DNA from: Trematomus loennbergii
Lineage: Eukaryota > Chordata > Actinopteri > Perciformes > Nototheniidae
NCBI GenBank assembly: GCA_012861695.1
Contig: JAAOOA010000086.1
Span: 24,786,403 to 24,850,402 of the forward strand
DNA length: 64,000 bases
Reading direction: 5' to 3'
A program made the position numbers and the translations under genes. Shown piece after piece: positions 26,425 through 38,992 of the stretch (positions within the stretch are counted from its first letter, which is position 1; the number at the start of each line of letters is the position of its first letter). Under the pieces are notes generated by a model that did no database searches, was not told the DNA's origin, and saw nothing but the letters and a program-made list of their open reading frames with translations.

Positions 26425-29400
26425 TATGTTTTGATATGACATTTTTGAAATGTATTTAAACTTGTTTGTTCGTATGTCAAGGGATTAGGATGCAAACATT
26501 TCTGTAATAGGCCCTATTGTATGTTTTTATTGTGTTTTTATTGTTTAATGTGTTTTCATTGTGTATTGTGTTTTTCACAATGTATTGTGTTTTTAGCACG
26601 TCTTTATTCGTATGATGTTTTATTGCTTCGTCAAGCACTTGACTATATCGGTGAAAAGCACAATATAAAAAATTGTTACTTACTTACTAATCCAGCAAAA
26701 ATTACAAAGAAATCGTTAGGTAAAATCCTATTATATGTGTTGTATTACATCAATCTATAGTGAGTAATATAATTCTCATTGTGTCTTGTGATAATGCCAA
26801 ATGTGGTGAAACAAACTAGCCCTTATTTAGCAATATCCTGCACAACAACTTTCCTTCTTTGACTTCCTTTTCTGAAAACCTCTATACCCATGCTTCAATG
26901 AACACCAATTTAAAAAAAAAAGGTGTCAACATGATATCAGAGTCCATCTAAAGGGGGTGAGTCGGATTGGTGAGAGCTGCCAATGGACTGAGTCTTGTCG
27001 CTAAGAAAAGATACAGCTCCCTCTCAAACTAATGACGTGACCAGCTTCACACGTCCTCTATTTACAGGACCGTCATTAAAGTTGTGTTAATTATATAGGG
27101 ACGGACACATTATTGTCATACCTGCTGCTGAGACAGTATAATCCCCCGCAGATGTGACGACAAAATGGACACCTTAATTTAAAAAATGCCAACCCATGCC
27201 TATGATTTAACATGACATGGTGGTGTATTAAAAAAGCATGAAGTGAGAGGTTGTCAAACTCTTTAAAGTGGGCAGATGTGGTGCATCTGTTCAGGTTTCA
27301 AAACAACAACAGGGGTCCTCAGAGTTATACTCTTAGAGGTCCACCAAATTAAAGTTTGTTGCTAAGTTAATGCTTTTTTTCTGCAAGAATTGAAATATGT
27401 CTGAAAAGATAGAACACAGTGTTATGAATCCAACATATAAGCAAATAATGAGCTAATAAATTAAGCTTTAAGATTCCCTGTGTATTTGTTATATGAAACA
27501 TGATGTGTAAATATATGTTTCTGTCAATCTTATATCATTGAGTGTCGTATATGTGTCTATTTTGGATTCAAAACGGCGAATTTTGCCGAAAGGTGACAAG
27601 TTTGCATCCCTGATGTTTGTATGTTTATAAATTCAAGCCTCCCTACTTAATATCCTATACCTCAATTTAAATGTGGTACAAGTTCAATGCCTCATTTCTA
27701 TTTTATTGTCAGTTATTCGGCTGAAAATCATTGAAGACCCACTAGGTGCATATATTTTGAAAAAGGTAGTACACCAAAGGATCCAAAATGTGTGCTACAC
27801 GTTTGTATGACTACACCATCAAGTCAAGTTGCAGTATACATCCATTTATGTCCAAAATGTCATCCCTTTATCAGCTGATCCTATGAGATACTTGTGTAAA
27901 ATGGTCAGAAATGATCAGACAAGTTCTTGAATTATGGCCAAACACTGGTTTTCTGAGGTCACTGTGACATTTGAACCCCAAAACCCAATAAGATCCTCCT
28001 TCAGTCCAAGTTTTAGTCCCTCGAAGCATTTCAGAAATATCTCACTTATAAGAATGGGACGGAAAACGGTGACCAGTATAAAAAAAAGACTAATAATTTC
28101 CACTCAAAGCTCAGAAATTCAAACTTTCTCTGCACACATTCTAATCTATTTCAGAGGGTAGTAGTATTATGACATGAGCCATTGAAAATCTTGCCTATTG
28201 AATCCTCTGATTATAGTGGTCAGCCGCAGTTCTCCACAGACAATGGAGAATCAGTGGGAGCCTGCCTAATCATATATCTGTCTATCTGCATAATGAGACA
28301 ATCAACATGTGCTGTCAACATCATTTCTATAGCATCTTACCCGTGCGGTTCACGAGGATGAAAACGTGCCATGACAGTCGATGCACACAATGTGAGGCGT
28401 TGAGAGTCGAGCGTACTGATGGCCTCGATATTTACACTTTTCTTCTACAGAAAATGGAAATGATACCGCTTGGTCTTTATCATTTACCATGTAGATAAGA
28501 AGGCAAAAGCCAAGTAAAAGTTCAACATGGAAAATTCTGAATTATCAGCATATCTCTCCTGAACCTCCTCACAACACATCCCCGTTTGCTTGTTCAGTAC
28601 ATTTTTTCATCCTGTTTTCAATTCTCCGGTCCGTCTGCTTCTGGTATTTAGTGGCTTTAGTCTCTCCCAAGATACACAAACATGTTTTATGTCCTCTTAA
28701 CTTCCCCTGAGTCTGATAAAAGAAAGTGAATTTAGGATCTCACAGGAACAAAGACTGCAGAGAGAAGCGTCACAACAAGAAATATGATCCAGATTCCTGG
28801 TGCTTTATCAAATAGTCAGCAACTTTTAAGAAAACGTCCATTTTGCAGCTGTCTGTAACACCAACCAATGGCAAATCCCACTTCTACTAGTTTACTTTAT
28901 CATATCCTTCTTTGAAGTTTTAAACACATTGACGTGCCTTTTCAAGCAGCAGCGATTCGTAATGACTCCTGAGTAAAGGAGGAAGAAATCTATTCAAAAT
29001 CAAACTACAGTACAGTCGCTGTCTTTTGTGTTAGTTTTAAACACAAAACCAATGAATAGCAAGAGTCATAATTAACTATTTATAATCTGTGCTATGGTAA
29101 GAAAAATACCTCAAGACCTTAAAGGATGTGTATGCAAATAGTTTATTATGACTAATATTTGCTTTTTCTTATGCGACGACCTCTAGTGGCCAAAGTGATT
29201 ATGACGTGGTATGATGATAACAGAAGATGGAAAAAAGGTGTAGTGTAATGACTGATAAAGTACATGTTGGGATATATTTAGTGTTGATGAACGGGTAAAA
29301 GATATATAAACTTTACCAGGATACCGTTGGTTGTGTATGTAATGTAAAACCAGAAGTCAACATCGGCTTTTAAGCTTCCGAACGCCAGTTCACTTAATAT

Positions 29401-30295
29401 TTTATGTATTTAACCTACTGTATGAATGTTTCCCACGTAAGAAATGTACTTATTTATCCAAAACGATGATATTTTCCTAAATTCAACACATTACTTTAAT
29501 TCACAGCTTTAACTATAAAACCCTGCAACCGTTTTCCAACAAGGTTGTATATGTCGTTTTGGGAGTCATCAGCAATGCAGAGATGTTGGTCTCCCATATG
29601 ATAATCTCTTTGTTTTACTAAAGGAAACTGTAAACCTCGTACCTAGTATTTATTAACAGTTCCTTCAGCAGTACAAAGACTGACTGTACCTCTGCAACAA
29701 CAGACTCTCCAATGTTTCGAAATTCACATAAGTCATGCGATCGAGAGAAACTGCTCTCTGTTAATGTGCCATTTAAATGCAAAGAGTCATTTTCCCCCCT
29801 CTAGTTAGTTTTCCTACTCCGGGCCTTGGATCATCCAAGCCAGCAGGAAAAAAAGAAGAGAGGGCAGCGTATGATGGCAAGAAACCATAAACGGTTTGAA
29901 GTTCTGTGCAGAAAATGAGCGTCATGTTCAAACCCCGAGAGGCACGTTTTGAAGGGAGAAGAGCCTCAGAAGTCTGCTATAGCTTTACTGAACTTTGCTG
30001 CAATGGCATTCATAGCTTAAAGGTGATTTATTCTGAACCAAAGTTGTCGTTTATGATGACAATTTCTTCTGTGAGCCACATGATATTTGCTTTTTGTCTC
30101 GGTGTGACATTGCAAGGTCGAGTATTTGAAGAGACCTTAAGGCAGACATGAACTCTTTGCATGAAACTTTCTCAACATTGTGTCTACACCTATGTCTTAA
30201 TGCCATTGAACACAACTTTTGATCAGAAAACAGCAAAGGTAAGACGTATTTGCCGTTTTGGCCCAGCCGGGGGGGCTATGGGGCTTAACAGGTTA
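26425..30295. other. Unassigned AT-rich DNA
   Basis: No gene or bounded repeat was recognised over 3.9 kb. GGGGCTTAACAGGTTAA at 30282-30297 resembles the inverted terminus of the 18020-18716 family. The stretch 28500-28900 is low in repeats. Confidence 0.4.
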
Positions 30296-30667
30296 AATCA
30301 AATCAAATCATTTATTTATATAGCACATTTACACGATTTTTGGTCGAGCCAAAGTGCTGTACCTGTAATAAAAACACTTTACTACAATAGCAAACAGAAG
30401 ACAATAAATTACAACAGCAAATGTAAAAATCAAACACAAGGAAATGTCAGGTGTCGTGCTCCGCTCTGACTAGAAGGCCAGAGAGAAGAAGTGAGTCTTT
30501 AGTGTTGATTTAAAAACCCCTAGGGTCTGGGCCGACCTCACATGGAGGGGCAGAGTGTTCCAGAGCCTAGGGCCAGCTGCTGCGAAGGCTCGGTGCCCTC
30601 GGGTTTTGAGCCTGGTCTTGGGCACTACCAGCAGCAGCTGGTCAGCCGTTAAAGAAGCAACATACAA
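30296..30667 (-). mobile_element. 5'-truncated L2-like LINE (reverse-transcriptase C-terminus plus tail)
   Basis: On the minus strand a frame ending about 30470 contains KTRLKTRGHRAFAAAGPRLW and then NTLPLHVRSAQ. This is the very common C-terminal stretch of fish LINE polymerase proteins just upstream of the stop. It continues into a 3' UTR with GTGCTATATAAATAAATG and a GATTTGATTTGATTT tail at 30296-30315. Only about 65 codons remain, consistent with 5' truncation on insertion. Confidence 0.85.
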
Positions 30668-30680
30668 AAATACCCATTTG

Positions 30681-31250
30681 TGTTACGTCCCCACTAAGGT
30701 CTAGGGGACCTGGAGACAATAACACACAACAACCAATAAAATGAGAGTCAGTGTAAAGGTTTGACAAAAGGTTTATTCTTGTAAACCTAGAAAACTGAAC
30801 AGAAAACCTTACAGAAATACTCTGTGTGTGAGGAGGAGGAGTCGAAGGATTGACCTTGTCAATTCTAGGTGTAGCTAATACAGCACGACCCTTCTGTTCT
30901 ATAAAGGAAGCACCAACTACACGTTCACCATCATCATCAATAGACACATCAGCCCTAGTCTGAGTTGACATGCCTGGGATTACAAGAATCTTTAACTCCT
31001 CTAGTTTTTGCAGGATTTCATCTCTTAGCTCTTTTTTTACTCTATACTTGTCTACTGAAATGTTAAAGTGAGCTGCAACACATAACATGTCATCTTTGCG
31101 ACAGGAATACAACTTATCAACACTTGGACTTTCAATAAAATCCTGTAAATCAAAACCCATTTTTCAGCAAATTTACAACAGCCACAATGACTTCAATATT
31201 ATTGGTTGTCTTTAGCTCAGGAAAATAAAGATCCCGGACGAGCCCCCTTT
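30681..31250 (-). pseudogene. LTR-retrotransposon relic: LTR-like end, partial gag, primer-binding site
   Basis: Read on the minus strand: 31248-31231 matches the 18-nt complement of the tRNA-Pro 3' end at 17 positions (GGGGGCTCGTCCGGGAT), a classical primer-binding site. About 70 bp on, at 31160, a frame starts MGFDLQDFIESPSVDKLYSC, with a charged helical stretch typical of the N-terminal region of fish gypsy/ERV-type gag-like proteins. After about 90 codons it runs into sequence with AATAAA near 30775 and a terminus GGACGTAACA at 30681, resembling an LTR end. Most of gag and all of pol are missing. The sequence before the primer site does not match the 30681 terminus, so the two parts may come from different elements. 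Confidence 0.6.
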
Positions 31251-32689
31251 TTATATTTGATTTGAAACCAGGAATAAACATGTGGCTTTCTGCAACAATA
31301 CCACACAGACAGCCAATTACTGCTGCCCTTTAAAGGAGTCTGACTTCATAATTACACTAATTTTCCAGATTGGCTTCTCTGAAGTTCATGCAGAGCAGTG
31401 GTCCAGATTTCGCTTTGATTTACAGCTTGGTGAACATTTCTCAAGCTGAAAATCATTGTCTGAACAAAATGAGGCAATTAAGCATCCTGGTATTAAACAA
31501 CGACCAGGTATTGACTGTGTCTGCTTAATTTAACTGTGACTCAGTTAACTGATTTTTATTCAGAACACTTCATGGAGGGCAACATTTGATAATTCAAACT
31601 GTATCAGTTGCCATTTCTCAAAGGGACCCTGTGGGGATATCGACTCAAACAAAGTCCATTTCTTTAAGTGTCCTCTGTGGGTTCAATCAAATCCAATTCC
31701 AATAAAATCTCCTTCAAGGGCTTCTGAATCTGCCTTGTCTGATCCAGTACAACCTGTTCCATTTTACTATTTCTGTCCATCATGTCTGCTTCCTCACTCT
31801 GAGCCTCGGCATCCCACTTCCTTCATTATAGTGCTGACAAGCAGGCGGACAGATTCTTTGTCTTGGCAAGAAAAATCTGCAAAGCTGAAGGGCGTAACAT
31901 GTTCCTTTTTAGCTGCAATGTTTCATGTCATTGGTATTCTACTGGCTGGTGGGTGCAAATCAATAGTATTGAGCTGCTGCTGCCCAATAAACTAACTTGT
32001 TGTCTCAATTGCAGTCTCTTTAGTAGCTCTGAGAGAATTTAAAGCCCTTGGAGAAATTCAAGGTAAAACGTATATATTTGGGGAATACTGTATATATATA
32101 TATATCTTGCACGAAAAACTCTGACCTTGCATATTGTTGCTGAGGGTTGGATCAGTTTTTCATTGCAGTGAAAACAACAACGGATAAAGTTGACTTTACT
32201 CTGGAGACGAAAAAATGTCACAGTGGTATTTTTTCTTGTACAAATCCTGCATTGCAAAAGGTTCTTGGGTCAATCGTATTCATGAGTTTAAATCATTTTT
32301 CGTATCTCTGCCATTTAAAAAAACAAAAGCATGGGGGTTTTCTCTGTTGTGATGTAGAAAGCTGCAACACTACAGTTTGTTGGTGGGGGTGTTTCACTGA
32401 ATGCTTCAATGCTAATACCAAAGGGAGGGTCCATAATGATATGCTGGCCTTCAACTAGAAAATAGCATTTAAAGAGAGAGCTGTCAATCAAGACTCAAAA
32501 TGACAACATTAAAAAAACTTAGAAGGACTACAAGGAAACCATAACAACTACAATGAGATGCAAAATAAGTACAAAGCATCACACTATTACCCAGAAATTC
32601 ACACAATAACTATAATTTCCTAAAATACTATGCCCATCTCGGCTGCGACTGCACTGAAACAGTACTTTGAACACTTAAATTATATTATT
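31251..32689. other. No recognised feature
   Basis: AT-rich DNA. A short TA run lies at about 32091-32105. A 5' LTR for the relic at 30681-31250 would be expected just above 31250, but no TG...CA boundary was recognised. Confidence 0.4.
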
Positions 32690-32886
32690 AACATTTTAAA
32701 CTGTATACCCCGGTTATCTAGGCCCTTTGTTTTGTTTAATGTATACCATGTTTATCTAGGCCCTTTTTGTTTTTTTGTTTGATGTATATATGTCACACTG
32801 TAGGACTGCGGGAAACGATATTTCGATATTTCTGGATGTACAACATGTAGAATTATTGACAATAAAGCTGACTTTGACTTTGACTA
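32690..32886 (+). mobile_element. LINE 3' end with GACTTT tail
   Basis: CTGCGGGAAACGATATTTCG, then GACAATAAAGCTGACTTTGA and a CTTTGACT tail. The reverse complement of the same signature occurs at 40418-40490. No coding part remains. Confidence 0.65.
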
Positions 32887-33437
32887 AAGAGTGACACAAA
32901 AAAGACACTCAAAGAGACACTAAAAGTCAAGAAAAATACACAAAACATCTACAAAAACACCCTTAATTAAAAAAAGACAAAGAACTATTACAAGAAAAAG
33001 CAAAGCAACTCCAAGAACACACTAAACAACTACAAAGACACACGTAAAAACTACAAATAGGAACTAAACTGCCACAAAAACAAGGTAAAAAGCAGTGTCT
33101 TGCCCTCATGTAATAAAAATGGAGGGTCTTTTGCATGCTCGTGCTCAGGGACCGTTGTCTCATAATCCCCCCAACAGACACAGCCTATGGTTAATGTATG
33201 ACCCCGACAGCTTCCTCTGATGATGAGATCCCATACAGCACATAAATATTAAGATATCATCTTTTATCCCGGTGCATCTGAGAGGAACATCAAGTCATCC
33301 GAGCATCATCCAGCCTGAAATTGACCTTTTCTAATGGATGAAAAGAAGATGAAAAGCGGGCTCCGTGGCGCTCCCTGAGGAACACCAGGAAGTGTAATCA
33401 GCAACGACCCGTGCTTCACTACAGCGATCTCAGGGAG
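32887..33437. repeat. A-rich degenerate array of ACTACAAAGACAC-like units
   Basis: Loose repeats of ACAACTACAAAGACACACAAA type, mostly in 32890-33080, continue between the two LTR-like modules (33600-33990). They are too diverged for a fixed period. Confidence 0.55.
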
Positions 33438-33598
33438 TTCCTGAACATACCCAGCATGCCTCTGGGGGGGGATGTGAGTGAAACAGCGGAACAAGCAACT
33501 GCAAATGGATAATGAAGAAAAACCCTGAGCCTATATAAGCATTCACACTCCTTCTTCCTCTCCGCGGATGTATTTTGCAAGAACGCTTTCAATAAACA
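33438..33598 (+). repeat. LTR-like module, copy 1 of a direct repeat
   Basis: Contains CTGAACATACCCAGCATGCC, GATGTGAGTGAAACAG, a TATA-like CCTATATAAGCATTCACACT and a terminal AATAAACA. Copy 2 at 33995-34144 has the same order of elements. TG near the start, CA at the end, a TATA box and a polyadenylation signal are what a short LTR would show. Confidence 0.6.
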
Positions 33599-33994
33599 AA
33601 AGAACAACTACAGTACATAAGAGATGCTAAGCGATTGCAAAAAGGTACTTAATAACTACATAAAGAAAAAAGAGCAAAAGAGATACAAACAATAACAAAG
33701 AGACACAATTGCCATTAAAATAACAAAACTAAAAGGGGCGAGAGCAAAAGAAAAATTATGGAAAGACACAAAACATCTACAAAGAAACACTAAATAATCA
33801 CAAAAAGACAAAAAACAACTACGCTAAGCAACTGCAACAAGCTACTAAATAACCAAAAGAAACACAAAACAACTACAAAGAGACACTTCATTAACAAGAA
33901 CGACAAAAACATGATTACAACGACAAGCAAAGCAACTGCCAAAAGACCCTGAATATCTACAAAGACACACAAAATAAATTAGAAAACAATAAAC

Positions 33995-34144
33995 TTCCTG
34001 AACATACCCAGCATGCCTCTGGGGGGGGATGTGAGTGAAACAGTGGAACAAGGGAAAGGATTGTAAAAAAAACCTGAGCCTATATAAGCATTCACACTCC
34101 TACCTCTTCTCGGATGTATTTTCTAAGAAGGCTTATAATAAACA
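33995..34144 (+). repeat. LTR-like module, copy 2 of a direct repeat
   Basis: Same blocks as 33438-33598, with about 15 substitutions and small indels, and ending AATAAACA. The 396 bp between the copies is A-rich repeat with no gag or pol, so a TRIM-like element or a plain segmental duplication are both possible. Confidence 0.6.
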
Positions 34145-34882
34145 TATATGTAAAATGTCAACACAGATTGGAGGCAGGCTTGCTGTGCAGATGCATGAAG
34201 AACTTAAATAGAAAAAGCAGCGAGGGGCTGCAGGAAAACAAGCTGTCAGAACGCTGATGATAGAGACGGGGGTCCTAGGTAATGAGATCGTTTGGCATAA
34301 ATCATGCAGGAAACCCGGCGAGCACGTAGGCTACGAGTCCATTTCAACATCCATTAACATTCAAGAGAGGAAATAAAGCATGTCTACACATGTCAAGAAG
34401 CATGAGTGACAGGCGCTGTTTCTGCTGCTTTAACAGTGTTGGGAAAATACTGAATGTACTCTTCCAATATCAGAGTCCACATGATAACAAAGGTATCATG
34501 CAGCTGTGTGCATGACAGGATGTATGATTACCTAGAAGAGCATCAGGACTGTTTGAGGCATATGATAGCTACAGGATTAACATGATGATTCAGCCTCTAT
34601 GGAGAGAGACATATGACAAGCATGATCATTTCTGACGTGGAGCTAATCTGAAGTAAACATTGAATACTGCTTTCTATTCCTCCATCTTGTGACTGTGTAA
34701 CTCCCTCTCTTGGATATCAGCATGTGAAGGACACAGTTCAGGAACTAGTTGATGCTCTGTATGTGATGACTACTTCCATTCTGGAGAGGATCACAAATAC
34801 ATGGATCCTGAGATTGAAACTCAAGCCGGTGACGAGTGAGATTTTTCTAACAGTAGTAGTAGTTGTATTACTAATAGTAGTG

Positions 34883-34945
<63 letters not shown>

Positions 34946-35001
34946 TAATTTAATTCATTTAAAGCCAATTTGATCAAACTGATAAAGTATCATATTTTGA
35001 C
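34145..35001. other. Unassigned DNA with an (AGT)n array
   Basis: No gene was recognised. The microsatellite at 34852-34946 is listed separately. Confidence 0.45.
34852..34946. repeat. (AGT)n microsatellite
   Basis: Imperfect AGT units become perfect from about 34872. Open poly-Val and poly-Thr frames are artefacts. Confidence 0.95.
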
Positions 35002-35394
35002 TTAAAGGTGGGGTAGGTAATTTTGGAGAAACCAGCTCGAGTGCGCTAGAACTTGAAAATACACATCCGAAAAAAAAATCTGCCCCTTCCTTCAGACTTC
35101 CTTACAGAGCCCCTCCTCCAACACACACGAACGCGCACATGACCAATGAGGGCACGAGATAAGTTTGTGCACAGATGGAAGGCTGACAGGCAGGTAGGCC
35201 ATCCAGTTATTTCAGCTGGGCCGGCTAAAATGATTGGTCGTGCTTTTTACAGTACTACGGCTTCCACAGATGACATTTTTTAATGGATTTTTTGTCAAAG
35301 CACTTAAGATATTCATTGCTATCGGGATGTTAAGAGCATTCCATGGAATATAACAAAAAGTGTTTCTGAAGTGAATTACCTACCCCACCTTTAA
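35002..35394. mobile_element. TTAA-flanked MITE, copy 2
   Basis: TTAA at 35002-35005 and 35391-35394 flanks a 385-bp body. The ends AGGTGGGGTAGGTAATT are identical in inverse orientation over at least 17 bp, the best-preserved termini of the four copies. Confidence 0.9.
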
Positions 35395-36260
35395 GGACTA
35401 CATAATCATATGCAACTCTATTGTGCATAAAGCAAGAAAAATCCCTAAAACATACTCTTTGAAATGTAATTCTTTTCGACACAAGGTGATGAAGTCTAAG
35501 GCCTCCCGCAGAATAAAACACCCAAACTCACCATGACCTTTTCTTTCACGTCATAACAAATGTTTTGTTTTGCTTTTTAGCAGCATTCAAAGTAACTGAA
35601 AACAAAGTTTACAATCATCAACTTCATGAAAATTACTATTTGAAACAGGAAAATAACTTTACATGTAAGATATCTGTCTGTGAAGTGTAAAGTAATCAGG
35701 GTCAATCATCTTCTTTACACTTGCAAACTAATATGTTCTGGTTTTGCTTGCAATTAAAACACGTCGTTCTCAGAAGCCCCCATAAGTATCCATAAGGTTT
35801 ACAATGATTAGCTCTAGGGGACACACCACTATCATGTTTTTTAGTACTGAAAAATGACCTTTGTGTTGGGGGATGTTCCCAATTAAAAAAGCTAACCTTT
35901 TTACCGAGGAACGCTCACACCATTAAAAATCACCCACTGAGGTTCACTCGGAATAACTCAGCTTTAGCAACACTTTAAAGAGTAACTTTCTCCACAGTGG
36001 CAGTGATTAGCAGCACTCTCGCTCCTTTTCTCTGGACCCTCCTGCATTCAAACATTCATCCCGCCGCGATAACTCTGCAAGGATTTGAGACTTGATGTTT
36101 GGACCCTCTTGGTAATTGACAGAATTCTGCACAAGCAGCGCTGCACATTTGTTTTCATTAAATGTGTCATTATTTTATTCTGAGCATTCACAGAACTCCA
36201 GTAATGAAGCATCTGAGAGCACGGCACATAAAAGCAGCGGCAGGCCTCTTTATAGAAGAC
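35395..36260. other. No recognised feature
   Basis: Low-repeat AT-rich sequence. No exon with flanking splice sites was recognised on the minus strand. Confidence 0.4.
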
Positions 36261-36870
36261 TTCTGGGCTTCTCTACAAAAGCAGCATTGTTTACAACTCT
36301 ATTTCTAGACGTGGAGCTTCTCTGCTTCTGTTTGTTTGTTCTTTACTAAATATACAGTATATTCCCCAACGCCTGCTGCGGGAAACTGACTTATCTTAAC
36401 ATGTATTAAACACACACAGTACCAATATATGTTTCTTTAAGCTACAAAGAAGAGAGGTCTCTAGTGGGTTTTAACTCTGACACAATGCATGCTGGTGCTG
36501 GAGTACTCCGTGACCACAGAGCGTGAACGTTGTGATCAGCTGTTTTTGCGCAGTTCTTCAGCACAGAAGGGTGGGGGGAGTCTCAGACCGACGTTAACAG
36601 CAGCCCCGTCTGTGCACACGGAGACCGACTCTGTCGTCCGGTGATCAAACCGCCTTCTGGAAAAGCTTCACAAGTACGTCGGTACGCAAATGTGCTTTGT
36701 GACACAAGTGACGGTACGCATTTCAGATGTTTGCCGCGCATGCGTACCTGCGTTCCAGTTATGTGCACCCTGGCTATAATAACACTTCCAACACAGAAAG
36801 AATCCATGTTCATAACTTCTAAAGTGCTCCGTAAATACAAAACTGAAAATACCTTTGACATTTATAAAAA
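36261..36870. repeat. Segment copied to 40603-41213 (likely donor copy)
   Basis: This 610-bp stretch, from TTCTGGGCTTCTCTAC to GACATTTATAAAAA, recurs 4.3 kb away with only about seven differences. It contains, at about 36480-36775, an inverted, truncated relative of the hAT MITE at 25558 (GTACGCATTTCAGATGTTTG; terminus GTTATGTGCACCCTGG). It shows no target duplication here, whereas the other copy does. Confidence 0.85.
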
Positions 36871-36954
36871 CCTATGCAATCAAGCCCTTAAGAAAAGTAG
36901 AACACTGGATCTCTGTGCTACAAGGCGGTGTATTCCTGCCCGTTAAAGTCCTAC

Positions 36955-37083
36955 CTCTCAGCAGGTCGGGGGTGGGGTGCGGCCAGTTGAAGGTTCGGAT
37001 CAGCTGCCAGTCAAAGTCGTCGTCCTGACCCTGACGGTACTCACACAGACCGGGGTCCAAGTCCTCGTCAAACGTACAGCCAG
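36955..37083 (-). CDS. ptpru: Internal exon of an R2B receptor-type protein tyrosine phosphatase, N-terminal part of the MAM domain (PTPRU-like)
   Basis: The minus strand shows a pyrimidine-rich tract ending CTGCAG, then 129 bp of open frame, then a GTAGGA donor. Both boundaries are phase 1, so the exon is symmetric. The 42 complete codons begin [18 protein letters not shown], continue through an acidic DDDFDW segment and end DLLR, with a split glycine codon. This is the start of a MAM domain (paired cysteines, then D-D-F-x-W) as found just after the signal peptide in PTPRK, PTPRM, PTPRT and PTPRU. These are cell-surface homophilic adhesion receptors with a MAM domain, an Ig domain, fibronectin III repeats, one membrane helix and two cytoplasmic phosphatase domains. 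The DP insertion before CEY and the extra length favour PTPRU over the other three; this is judged from family knowledge, not alignment. Exon 1 (signal peptide) should lie above 37083 and exon 3 below 36955; neither was recognised. The exon lies 85 bp from a copied repeat segment. Confidence 0.75.
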
Positions 37084-38992
37084 CTGCAGGAAGACAGGAC
37101 AACACGGGTTAGAAAACAAGAAACACATTCAGAAAGAAAACTGTCAGCTTCATCATCAATTATAAGATCACTGTTATGAAAAAGGTATATTCAAGATTCA
37201 AGGCTTTTATTGTCATTCGTACATCTTAGGTCACAGGCTCAGATGGAGAGGAAGAAATGGTCTAAAAGCCTGGCTTCATTTTGTAGAGAGAAAAGACAAC
37301 AGTGCTGCATGTAAGGTCTGCAGAGAGAATAGTGATGTAAGTTATGTAACATGTGGGACAAGCTCTTGTGTCCAGTCTCTTTGTTATGGTACCGACTTGT
37401 CTTAATCCATCTCACAGACCTTGTAGACAAAGAAATCCTTGGTAGGACCTACTTCTTGGCGACAAGGAAATCAGTCGGATAAGCGTAATTGAACATGGCA
37501 TTGGCACAAATAAAATCCCATCTCTGCATGGTATAGATAAAACACAGATAAGTTAGAATCCAACTACAATATGGAAACAAAATCCACAAAGTTACCCAGC
37601 AATCGTGAAAGAACAACGTCAACAACGTCATAACTTATCATCAAAAACAACATCGATATTTACCATGGCGTTGGGAATTAGTGCAATCTAGGTAGTAAAG
37701 GAAAGTTGAAGCTATCAGTGAAGTGTGTTTGCTTTCAGCAGTAGCAGATGGGATAGGACTTATTCTTTGGAAACAACAAAGCCATCAATGTCATCATAAA
37801 CTAACAGTGGTCAATCAACATTGTCACCAACCTCATCATCGAACAACAACAATATCTAATGTCGAATGCAATGAAATAAATGCAATGTTACCGCAAGAAG
37901 CACGTACCAATTAGTTCACTCTATTTGCTATTACTGGTTAAGAAATGCATCAAATCAGTCAGTGTAAAACCAGAGAAATTACTGCCCAGTTGAATCACCA
38001 CGGGCTCACGGAAAATTTCCTGGAGAATGTGTGAAGCATTGAGCTAAATTACAGCTAATGGTTTTCAACAGGCGGTCAGCGCCATCCAGAGCAATTAGCC
38101 CCGCGGAGAGAAAATGACACAGGTCACCCAAAGAGCCAGAAATAATGGGGGGGGGGGTTCTTCAGCCGATGGAGGACTGAAGGTGACCCGCTACGGCCTC
38201 TAATGGCTGCATGCACTCCACCGCCATTATCACACAGAGTTCAGCTTTTAAAGCCAGCAGCTCATCAGGACCGAGGACGAGATGCTGGCTTCTGGTTTAA
38301 TTGGTCCGAAAACACAGAGGTGCTCTTCAGGAGATTAATAGTCTGGATTCAGGAGGAGCAATTTGTGGTCATGCATTTCCAGTAAATACGGATGGTTTTT
38401 AGACCAAATTTGCCTCCAAGAGTCGCAGTTGAAGATTATTTTTTCTTCATTGATTGATTTTTGACTGTTTTCAATCTGTCTTTAAGTCCATTACAATTTT
38501 AAATTCCAACAAACAGAAAAAGCCAGGGTCAAAGAATGATTGCATGACCAATAGATTATCAAAACGGCTGATTTAGTTTCTCTTAACGTCCAATTTAATT
38601 AAGGTGTGAGCAATTAAATCACTTCTTACTGCTTTGACCGGAGCATAATTCATGTTATTAGTTTAGCATGTGACTTTTCAAGAGTGCTGTGACGCTGCGA
38701 GTGTATCAAGATGCAGGTTAGCAAGAATTATCCAGAAAGCAAATGGACAATGGTTAAAGATAACATGACTAAACAAACTGTCTTATGTTAACATCTAATA
38801 CAGCCTTGCTGGCCTTATTTTGAACAGCGTGAGTGACTTTAATCAACATTACATTTCTATTTTTACTTTGGAATATAGAGGTCACTTGTCCAGTTAAATG
38901 TGTCAAGTCGTCTTTACAATATGTCTGGTCACACTTTCCAAGTTAGACCTATTTATTTAGGCCATTTTTACAATGTTTCAAGATATTAAACC
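37084..38992. other. Intron-like DNA with a short LINE tail
   Basis: CAAGGCTTTTATTGTCATTC at 37199-37218 is the reverse complement of a common fish LINE tail (ATGACAATAAAAGCC). A run of about 11 G lies at 38147. No other feature was recognised. Confidence 0.45.
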
